From positions 1,054,001-1,118,000 of the forward strand of contig OZ037855.1 of NCBI GenBank assembly GCA_964035575.1: 64,000 bases of DNA. The letters run 5' to 3'. Shown here piece after piece: positions 30,691 to 39,711 of this stretch. This DNA is from Rhynchopus sp. YZ270_cl-10 (taxonomy: Eukaryota; Euglenozoa; Diplonemea; Diplonemida; Diplonemidae). The notes under the pieces were generated by a model. That model was not told the DNA's origin and ran no database searches. It saw only the letters and a list, made by a program, of their open reading frames with translations. How positions within the stretch are numbered: the first letter of the stretch is position 1; each line of letters opens with the position of its first letter. The position numbers and the translations under genes are program-made.

Positions 30691-31613
30691 ACACCCGGTG
30701 GCTATTGCCTCCCAGGGAAAGGGACTCTCAAAAAATTTTTTTTGCCCTATATAGGCCTAATTTCGACGATTTGAGGCCATTAAAAGCAAAAATTGGCACT
30801 TGAGCATCTGTGGGGGTCTAAAACGTGGTTTTGCGCAGCCGATTTTTCGTGGTTTTTTTACCAAAGACAAGTCGATTTTTGACCAATTTTTCATGAAAAA
30901 TGTGAAGGAAATCGCTTAGGAACTTAGCTGTGTACGTGTTCTAGCTACTGCATACACCGCGGGGTATAACCAAAATGACCGTATTTTGGCTGAAATTTCG
31001 ACTTGACAATTTTCCCTCGATTTGGTCAATCTGAGGTTTTGTTTGGGGTTTTTGGGCCATTTTATGACCAACCACGCCCGCATACGTGGGAAATTACGCG
31101 CGCAATGACGACGTCACGGCGTGGGGAGCCCTCGTAATTACGAGGGGTGCTCCCGTGATCCTTTGAGGCCATTAAAAGCAAAATTTGGCACTTTTGAGCA
31201 TCTGTGGGGGTCTAAAACGTGGTTTCGCGCCCGAAAAGTCGTGATTTTACCAAAGACGCGTCGATTTTTGACCCAAATTTTTTTTTCTTCTCGCCCAAAA
31301 TCGGGCGTGGTAGGTCATAAATGGCCCAAAAAATCCAAAGCCTCAATGAGCAAATTGTGAAGAAAAAAAAATTGGTCGAAGTTTTGGTCATTTTTACCAT
31401 GTGGCAACAAATAGAATGCAGGTATCAGTATCAGTGGGATTGTTCGTGCAGTGATGTTCTCGTACCTGGAGAGTAGGCCGAGCGAGTGCTGCAAGGTATG
31501 TTTTTAAGCCCCGGTTTTTACACCCCCCCGCTCCCCCTTTTCGCCTTTGTCCCGCTCGGATGTAAATCGAAGCATATTTTTATTGTCAAAATTGTCACTT
31601 TTACTTTTTTATC

Positions 31614-31976
31614 ATGGCATCTCGTAACCTCTACAACTCTTTTACGTCAGGGAACCGGATGAGGTGCTACTTCCGGACTGAGGAAGGGCAGTCTTTTACT
31701 TTCTTTTTTGCATGGAAGAGGTACGGAGCGGCTTCTTGTTTGTTTGTTTGATTTTTTTTGTTGTAGTCTCTACTTTTGCACTCAATTTCTCTCAACAGGT
31801 ACCCGAACCGACGACCCTTCATCGTGACAGCGAAACAGTGCCGATGGAAGAGCTGGTGCAATTATTGCAAACCGGGCGGGGACCGCAAAAGTTGGGTTTT
31901 TAAACCAATTTTTCCATTAACCCACCCCATAGACCGCCCCAATTATTATGAAACTCTTAGTCAGTCACTGCTATAG
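31614..31976 (+). CDS. Element-borne two-exon small basic protein, unknown
   Basis: Exons 31614-31720 and 31799-31976, separated by a 78-nt GT-AG intron with a good pyrimidine tract. They join in frame to 94 residues. The protein is basic and aromatic, with FTFFFAWKRYPN across the junction and a Cys/Trp segment (QCRWKSWCNYCKPGG) that might bind a metal. The intron contains an in-frame stop, so splicing is needed for this reading. The end of the frame enters the conserved element core. I do not recognise a family; it may be a mobility-related or satellite protein, or chance. Confidence 0.35.
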
Positions 31977-32770
31977 CCATTAACCCAGGGAGCATAGCTA
32001 GTGCAAAAAATTCGACTTCGGGATCCGGAAAGTCTGTCCTCTGCTCTTGCGGAGGACTACAGTAGGCACAAGAAAATATCGCGTTCCCCCAGAAAACCAA
32101 TTTTTGTCACAGTAATTTTTGCCCAGGGCATGCTCTTGAAGCATGGCGGCTTGGTGTGAGAAGGGGCAGTGTATTGTTTTGTTCTAGATTTCAACGGTTG
32201 TTAGAACGAGTCAAGTGGATGCTTATCTAAACACTGACTTTAGTACAGACCCGAGAGATCAGATATGACTTTGAGGAAAGAACAAAGCAATGCATCTGTA
32301 CCCGCACGCCAGGTTGTAGTTACTTCAGAATTTTCTTAAGTTTGCGCGAAAGAGAGCGGGGGCAACTCCTTTGTGTCATGAGTCCGCTGTGCAGCACAAC
32401 GCGAGGAACCTTAAAACACTACCTGCGTGGTGGCTGAATTCACATCCCTTAGAATTACCAGAATTCAGCCTTTGTTGAAGTAACGTACATACTTGTATGT
32501 GCGTGTCACGCTTCTCCACCCTTAAATGGGTGCACTGCTTCACTGCAGCGGGTAAGCCTCTCTCGACTAGTGCGAACTTAAGAATGTTCTGCTGCAACTT
32601 ACCAAAATCGATTTTCTCACCCCAAACACCCGCAACACCCCACCTGCTACTTCGGTAGCCTGTGTTGTTGGGAGTTGGTTCTCATGTTGATCCCCAGTGA
32701 CTGTCTTGCACTGCTTCTTCTGAGCCCAACGCTGTTTGGCCTGTCGACGTAATAAATACGAAGACAGGGG
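31960..32770 (+). repeat. Conserved element core, copy 2
   Basis: Homologous to 7417-8140 in three blocks (about 140, 90 and 150 bp). Both copies keep GGCATGCTCTTGAAGCATG, which contains a short inverted repeat, and both end in CGAAGACAGGG. There is no reading frame common to the two copies after the first 20 bases. Confidence 0.7.
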
Positions 32771-32958
32771 GGCGGTGCCAACAATTTTCCGATGATGTAA
32801 CGTTTATCTGATTGATTTATCGTTTGATATACCTTGTGTGTCCTTCTTCATGCACACCAAGCAACATATATTGAACGGTATTTTCAAGCGATACTTCGTT
32901 ATGTCATCGGGGGGCGGACCCCGCGCGGACCCTTGACTCTGGCACTCTGGCACTCTGG

Positions 32959-33093
32959 CTGTACCTGTGTACCTGTGTACCTGTGTACCTGTGTACCTGT
33001 GTACCTGTGTACCTGTGTACCTGTGTACCTGTGTACCTGTGTACCTGTGTACCTGTGTACCTGTGTACCTGTGTACCTGTGTACCTGTGTACC
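32959..33093 (+). repeat. Minisatellite, 8-bp unit GTGTACCT, about 16 copies
   Basis: A regular array. Immediately before it are three units of another 8-mer, CACTCTGG. It lies about 180 bp inside the right end of the 30383-33270 element. Confidence 0.95.
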
Positions 33094-33270
33094 CCCAGTG
33101 CCAGTCAGGGTCCGCGCGGGGTACCCCGGGGGGTACCCCCGGGGGTAGTCTGGGGGGTACCCCATGGGGTACCCCTCAGATTTGGGGGGTACCCCATGGG
33201 GTAGTCTGGGGGGTACCCCCTTGGGTACCCCCCGCGGACCCTACCCTAAGGGTAGGAATGGGCCACCGTG

Positions 33271-33583
33271 AATACAACCAAGTTTTCAAAAAAAGTTAAT
33301 ACTGGTGCTCCTGAAATAAAAAATACCAAGTACGCAACAAGTACGCAAAATGGGGTTTTCAGGAGCACCAAGTACGCTTCTGTTATGTCCTCTAAAAAAA
33401 TCTCACCCCAATTTTTCCATTTTATTCGAAGGGAAAAAATAAAGGCTTTTTTACCCCCTAGGTCGACAACTTCAAATTGGTCTTCATTGCAGCCAACCCT
33501 TTTGCGTTATAGTGCTCCAAATAACTTGACGTCCAAAAAAGTTTGGCGGATCTGCAGATTTTGGGGCAATTTAGCGACTTTTT
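33271..33583 (+). repeat. GTGGAG repeat, right part of the interrupted copy
   Basis: It resumes with AATACAACCAAGTTTTC and ends with the AGTTTGGCGGAT ... TTAGCGACTT block shared with about 310-402. It carries its own small foldback insertion at 33304-33369 (TGGTGCTCCTGA against TCAGGAGCACCA). Confidence 0.6.
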
Positions 33584-34708
33584 GAACGCCAAAAATATAA
33601 AGATACTGTAGTAAACCAGAGCAAAACAGAGAACCAACCATTTCCCCTTTTTACCACCTTCCTTCTATACCCCCTTTTTGCATATTTTGAATCCAGACAT
33701 ATCCGTATGTCCTTTCCTCCCTGTAGAACCTTATAAGAGCTGTGTGTTACATGCAGCGTCTTAAACCCTTTAGATGTGTGCTGCACGAAAGGCACATCTT
33801 TCAAAAAAAAAAATAATGTATTGTGGCCATCAGTGGCCATAGGTCTTCATTCTCACTGTGTTCGTGCAAAGTGAACGACGCATATGCAAAACGATGCTCG
33901 CGTCTGTACTCTTCCCCATCCTCCACCCTAACAGTGCAATAAACCAAAAAAAGGACAAACTGTGTTTAATACTACTTTGAGTATTTCCCCTTCAATTTGG
34001 GGTTTTTTTTTAAACTCCTTAGGTCCTCATTTCCTCCCCAATTACGTTTTGTTCACCCTTTTCTGTAGTTTTTTTTTGAGGAATATTCACCATTTTTTTC
34101 TTCTTTTTTTTTATCCTCGCTCTGCCAAGACAGCGTGTGTGCTCGCTGCTCGCTGCTTTGGTTGAGCGCAACTAGCCCATAGGCCGGAAGAGGGGAGGGT
34201 TTCATCTGCACCATACCAATTCGGTGTGGACGCCATCAGTAGTGTTGTCGTCACACCACCTGACATGCCTCAGGTTTGTCGGGTTTTCGTTGTTTAGTGA
34301 AGAGCACCATCTTTGAGGTTTTTCACTAACAAAAGAGCCCAAATGAAATGCGTGCAGACCATCTGCAGTGGTGGCTGACCTTTTCCAGATACCTTTTTAG
34401 AAGAGGAATAAATTCATGACAAACTTTTTGTGCAAGCCCAGGAGAAAAATCAGTTTTTTTTTTTTGAAATTGAAAATCAGTTAATTGGGTAGAGTGTTCC
34501 CTCCCGAAGGCCCATTTTTTTAGTCAATATTTTTTTTCAAAAAAATTAACAATGAATCAGAAAACACAGTTTTATATTTCCCCCCTCTCTGCCCACCCTT
34601 TTTTTTTTTTCTGTTCTTTTTATGGTGTTTTAGGAGATGCACTTTCAATTTCTCTTGTCGTCTACAGAGGCGACGCACACCAGAAGCCTACCCGAATCTC
34701 TTTTGTGA

Positions 34709-34740
34709 GATGGTGTGTGCACGAGAAGCACATTCATCTA
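34709..34740 (+). repeat. CATC-tail stem-loop copy
   Basis: GATG/CATC outer stem, inner TGTGC/GCACA, loop ACGAGAA, tail CATCTAGC and a T-run. Confidence 0.6.
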
Positions 34741-34923
34741 GCTTTTTTTTTTCTTTGAAATTAACCATTTTTTTTGTTGATCCCTACATATACTTTCAGT
34801 TCATCGGATGTATACGTTATCTCTTCTCTTTGTATTGCCTGGGTGTACAGTGCGTACTAATATGAAATACCCAAAATATGATAATTGTGCCCTGCGTTCG
34901 ACACTCATTATCCCCCCCCACCT

Positions 34924-34955
34924 GATGACTAAACACGGAGAGGGCTCAGGTTTAG
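34924..34955 (+). repeat. CATC-tail stem-loop copy, CTAAAC/GTTTAG stem
   Basis: GATG/CATC outer stem with inner stem CTAAAC/GTTTAG and a longer loop containing ACGGAGAGG. Compared with CTAAGC/GCTTAG copies, both sides of one base pair have changed together. Confidence 0.65.
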
Positions 34956-35001
34956 GTTCATCGAAAGCATTTTCCCCCTATTCTTATAGTTGGAGCCTTT
35001 T

Positions 35002-35289
35002 ATGGATGACCAAGAGGGTTGCCTATGCAGCTGTATTTGCTTTGGCCGGAAGGGGGTATGCAGTACTATTCTGTTTTTTTTTTTTGTTCTCAGGGAGGTT
35101 AACGTCCCTGCCCCTATTAAATGCAAAGTTAAAACCCAGGATACGGTATATGAGTGCCAGACTCTAGTTGCCCCATGCTGTGAAGGGTGTTTGTACTCGG
35201 AGTATGAAGCCACCAACAGTCAGAACTCGATTTACCACAACTTGGGTTACAGTGTTACAGTGTTGCCGTTTGTCAGTGTGTCCATGTAA
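35002..35289 (+). CDS. Possible two-exon Cys-rich small protein
   Basis: Exons 35002-35055 and 35098-35289 around a GTATGC...AG intron of 42 nt give 81 residues in frame, with CLCSCICFGRKG at the start and APCCEGCLYSEYEAT later. The second exon is open and ends at TAA. Codon third positions are more A/T-rich than in the clear genes, which lowers confidence. The function is unknown. Confidence 0.25.
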   Translation: MDDQEGCLCSCICFGRKGVCSTILFFFFVLREVNVPAPIKCKVKTQDTVYECQTLVAPCCEGCLYSEYEATNSQNSIYHNLGYSVTVLPFVSVSM

Positions 35290-37173
35290 AACCCGGAGAG
35301 GGTGAGATGAGACCCCACTGTCAGTACCAGTGTAAAGAGATTGACATCGTGCTGTCACCACCTGTGTGATCTTTGCGGAAGATGTGTGCACGATAGGAAG
35401 GTACTTCCATCATTCAATTATTTTCTATGAGGGTGGCACAAAGATTTTCTTTTTTCTTGGTTGACGTTGTCTTTTTCTTTCAAAATGCGAATCTATGACT
35501 CAGCAACACCCAAACCCCCAGCACACTCCCCACCCCTTTCTCTCGCGGTTGATTTTTTTTTCTCTCCCTCTTACACTTCACTACTCAAAAGTAACCTCTT
35601 TCTTGTACCGTTCTTTAGTAATTTAGGTATATTTGTGTGATTGTGCGTGCGCGTGGGTACAAAGAACGGTTTTTTTTTCTTTTATTAATTTGCGCGAGGA
35701 CGTATTTATGTACAACGTCCCAGGCTATGGCACCAACACAACAAAGCGTTTTTTTCCCCCCCGCTCTTTTAGCTCGGATAGGAAAAAAGGGCTATTCTAG
35801 AACCACTTAATTGTTGACACCTTTTTTGCGTTTCCATAACAGAGCTTCAAGCTGTGTGGGTCTCATATCCAGGGTGGCTGCATTCCTCTTCGGAACGGGG
35901 CCTCCTATTTTTAAAAAACGCTTATTAGCCGTGTGGGTCTCATATCATTTTCTTGCGATGTATTAATGCACATGGGGCACATTCATATCAGAAGAGTTAT
36001 CCTTCGAAGCTGCCACATAAACGAGGTTTGGGTCAAATCTTTTACAAAAAAGTTTTTGTGCCTGCGTCTGTAGAGGCGTTTTTTTTGTGCACTTTCCAAC
36101 CTTTTCTTTTAGCTTTCCTCCCTTTCTTTCCTTTAACGCCCTCTACGTGAAGATGGCCGAACACATGTAAGGTCCTTCAGAAGTGAGAGGTGTTCCTCAG
36201 ATATACTACAAGACACAGCACACCACACAACGTGTCAGTCTCTCTTATGAATTTGTTTATATAAAAAAAATAGTGTTGTTTCAGAAGAAGAAAAAATACA
36301 CAATATAAAAGGGGAACTTACAGATTGTCTATTGAAATTTGTACTCCCCCCGATCTTCCGTTCACTCAAATGTTCACTTTGCGCCCAAAAATGTAAATTC
36401 AATTTGATTACGAGGCGCGACATTTTAGATTGTTTTTTTAAAGTTTAACCTAATTCCGCAATTTTGTTTTTATAATGTATTTACTCATGTATCCCAGAGG
36501 TGTTTGCATGGTTTTATTTTTGTTTTTGTTTGGTGGTTTAAATCCCCACGAGGCTGATCACCTAAGTTCATTATTTTATTAACAATGAATGGTTGTTTAC
36601 AAAGGCCTTCCCTTCTAATCATATCTTGCGACCAAATATCATGTTTTTTTTGTTTTCCCTCTTCTTCTGTTCTTTTCTGTTCCTTTCAGCAAACAAACGT
36701 CATTTAATAATTCTTACCTTTAGAGAAACGTAGTATAGTAGCAACCCGGTGCTCCCTCCCCCTTTTTATAAAACCCTCCCCCTTTACAGAAAGGGCAGAG
36801 GTAAAAAAAAAGCACCAATTAGTTTAAACCCCTTTCTTTTTGCCAATCCCCTTGGTGAAAAAAGCCCATCATCTCACTCACTTTTTCGCAGATTTTAGAA
36901 AATTATAGCCACAATACCCTCAATATCCCCGTATGTTGATTGCAAGCGTAATTGCAAACCAACGAACCGCCTAACCCCTCCTGTGTCCAAATGTGCAGCC
37001 CTTATGATACGTGAAGGGCTCTTAAGGTCCATTCAGCTGCTTGTCAAAAGCATGTTATCCCCCCGCTCTTGGAAAATATCTCCGGATGCCCCACCGAGGA
37101 TCATTTGCCTCCCAAAGCTTTTTAAGATATGCGTTCGCGACGTTCATTTTAACATTTTTTCTTTTGTGAGTTA

Positions 37174-38663
37174 GGGCAGGGCAAGTTTTTTTCTCGTTTC
37201 TTATTATTTGCAGCTCAAAAAAATGCGCGCGCGCGCAAAAAAAAAAAAATAACTAGTCGAAAAAAAATACCCCACCTACCACGTAGGTCTTAGTGGGGAA
37301 AAACATGATGATACGTTGTTGGCTGTGGTGTCCCGCGACCAGCCCACAATCGCCCCCCTAGAGCCCCCCTGAGCCCACCTGAACCCAATTTCACCCGATT
37401 TCACCCGATTTCACCCGATTTCACCCGGATTTCAAAAATTCTTTTTTTTGGGTTGGGCTTGGGGGCTTGGGCGGGGTTTGACCAAAACCAAGAACTTGGC
37501 CATTTCGGCAAAGTGACCCCACCACAGCGCGGACGGATTCCGGAAATGCCAATCGCGGCATGTTTTGGAGCCCACTTTTTTTCAGGGAAAATATTTGCTT
37601 CCAGATGTCGGAATTTTCCGGAAAATTTCCAGAATGAGGAAACAGCCTGGAGGAGTGGGTTGAACGTTTTTGGCGCGTGTACCTACCATGGTTTGTGCCA
37701 ATACCCACCCAAACTGTGTACTGTGTACTGTGTACTGTGTACTGTGTACTGTGTACTGTGTACTGTGTACTGTGTACTGTGTACTGTGTACTGTGTACTG
37801 TGTACTGTGTACTGTGTACTGTGTACTGTGTACTGTGTACTGTGTACTGTGTACTGTGTACTGTGTACTGTGTACTGTGTACTGTGTACTGTGTACTGTG
37901 TACTGTGTACTGTGTACTGTGTACTGTGTACTGTGTACTGTGTACTGTGTACTGTGTACTGTGTACTGTGTACTGTGTACTGTGTACTGTGTACTGTGTA
38001 CTGTGTACTGTGTACTGTGTACTGTGTACTGTGTACTGTGTACTGTGTACTGTGTACTGTGTACTGTGTACTGTGTACTGTGTACTGTGTACTGTGTACT
38101 GTGTACTGTGTACTGTGTACTGTGTACTGTGTACTGTGTACTGTGTACTGTGTACTGTGTACTGTGTACTGTGTACTGTGTACTGTGTACTGTGTACTGT
38201 GTACTGTGTACTGTGTACTGTGTACTGTGTACTGTGTACTGTGTACTGTGTACTGTGTACTGTGTACTGTGTACTGTGTACTGTGTACTGTGTACTGTGT
38301 ACTGTGTACTGTGTACTGTGTACTGTGTACTGTGTACTGTGTACTGTGTACTGTGTACTGTGTACTGTGTACTGTGTACTGTGTACTGTGTACAGTGAGT
38401 CACCTAAAGGGGTTCTGCTCAACGAAAGTGGCCGATTTTTTTTTTTTATTTCACCCAGATCCAGCCCGGAAATCTCGAAAAGCGCGGTTTCTGGGTGTTT
38501 TACTGGGCCAAACCCTCACAGAAGCTAAAAAACCCTGTTTTTGCCCGATTTCGCCCGATTTCACCTTACCACTAGTTTTTTTTAAGACTAGTTTTTTTTT
38601 TTGGGATTTCAAAAATAATGCGCGCGCGCATAATGAGAAACGAGAAAAAAACTTGCCCTGCCC
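37174..38663. mobile_element. 1.49-kb Harbinger-like non-autonomous element
   Basis: The ends are inverted copies of GGGCAGGGCAAG, TTTTTTTCTCGTTTCT. The 3-bp sequence TTA flanks both sides (37171-37173 and 38664-38666). A GGG-starting TIR with a TTA/TAA duplication is the PIF/Harbinger pattern. Subterminal GCGCGCGC blocks occur on both sides (near 37226 and 38621), as do repeated TTCACCCGA-type words. The centre is the 681-bp minisatellite. No transposase or Myb-like frame is present. Confidence 0.75.
37713..38393 (+). repeat. Minisatellite, 7-bp unit ACTGTGT, about 97 copies
   Basis: An essentially perfect array of 681 bp; in another phase the unit is GTGTACT. Frames running through it encode Tyr/Cys/Val repeats only because the unit has no stops, so no protein is called. 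Confidence 0.97.
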
Positions 38664-38666
38664 TTA

Positions 38667-39711
38667 CCTAAACACTAAGGGTAATTTTTTGGCCCCGATA
38701 CTGTATTCTGAAGGTTTTTGCCACATTGTAGCCTTGCGATGTTGGAGGCTAATATAGCACAACGGTGGTAGAACAAACCAGAAAATTCGGGTCTAACTTA
38801 ACCCGATGAGGCTTAGAGTTAGTCATCTTTGTTAAACCCCCTCCCACCCATATCGTATGTTCCCGAAAACCTGAAAAAGTTTGTGTGCCAATTTTTGTGT
38901 TTTGTCAAAAAGCTGGAGAAATATGCGGCAAATGGGCTATCATTGCATTGATTTTTTTTTATGTTTGTGCATGAGGCGCATTTCATCTTTTTAAGATTTT
39001 TTCGTCGTTAATGGAGTCTCCTCTATACGGTTCGATAACCTGCGGGGGAAGGCAGTGCGCTGTGCCCGCCATGTCCTGGTGAGGTGTTTTTTGCACTTTC
39101 AAAAAATTCTCTTTGTTTCCGCAAGGCTGCGTGCCCTTCAGAGCGATTATCATTTTCACCATAGTTTTTTTTTGCTCATGTATTTCCCACGGTTCTATAG
39201 AACCAAATGAATCATACCACCTTCCCTCCGTCACCGAGACGGGTTGCATATTATTTCAACCCCCTTCCCTTTACATTATGAGTTTAGCAACTCCTTTTTT
39301 TTTTCGCCATCGCCGATTTTTTATCTGATCTATCCAAATTCTAAAAGCCCCCCTTCCCTCTCGAGCAATTTTTTTCTTTTTCCTTCTATCCTCCCTTCTT
39401 CCTCTCTTTACCGCAGCTTTGGGTCATACACAGTACTCCTAATATATTTAACATCCAAAAAAATCTGAGTTAAAAACGGCTCCTAGGATCGCAATACCTA
39501 GCCCACAGAACAACACCCCGCCCAGGGCTAATAACTAACCAGTAAAAAGGCTCCAAATTGTCAAAAAATTCCCAAACTTATTTGTAAACAAAGTTTCTTG
39601 GCGTACTATATACCCAAACACACAACTTCAAAACACCTACAGTTCTTTTTCCACACATTATTTTTTCCCCCCTTCCCCCAACAATAAAAGAGGACAATTC
39701 CTCGTGGTGCA
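38667..39711. other. Spacer before the TRPML-like gene
   Basis: No gene seen. Degenerate CATC-tail copies occur at about 38790-38830 and 38964-38992, and a tail-II remnant at about 39018-39100 with GGTTCGATAACCTGCG. C/T-rich DNA precedes the gene. Confidence 0.55.

Larger units (their letters stand above)
30383..33270. mobile_element. 2.89-kb TIR element nested in a GTGGAG repeat
   Basis: The ends are CACGGTGGCCCA and TGGGCCACCGTG. The sequences outside join into an uninterrupted GTGGAG repeat, with AA duplicated, which gives both boundaries. Inside are palindromic GGGGTACCCC clusters near both ends (30409-30690 and 33116-33238), an internal direct repeat (30769-30880 and 31157-31275), a two-exon small reading frame (31614-31976), a core shared with the 6471-9031 element (31960-32770) and a GTGTACCT minisatellite. 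No known transposase. It and the 6471-9031 element look like members of one family or superfamily. Confidence 0.8.
33584..37170. other. Long spacer, mostly repeats
   Basis: Apart from the weak candidate at 35002-35289, no gene is visible. Hairpin copies lie at 34709 and 34924, with degenerate ones near 33773, 35381 and 35955 and a tail-II remnant near 36058. Long T-runs dominate. Confidence 0.5.

Noticed and set aside
30383-33270. LTR retroelement or capsid-bearing element
   Set aside because: Ends are short inverted, not direct, repeats, and no polymerase, integrase or capsid frame is seen.
32834-33299. Frames of CTCVPVYL or RYTGTQVH repeats
   Set aside because: Artefact of the GTGTACCT array.
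37421-38757. Frames of 240-430 residues of YCVLCTV or TQYTVHS repeats
   Set aside because: Artefact of the 7-bp minisatellite.
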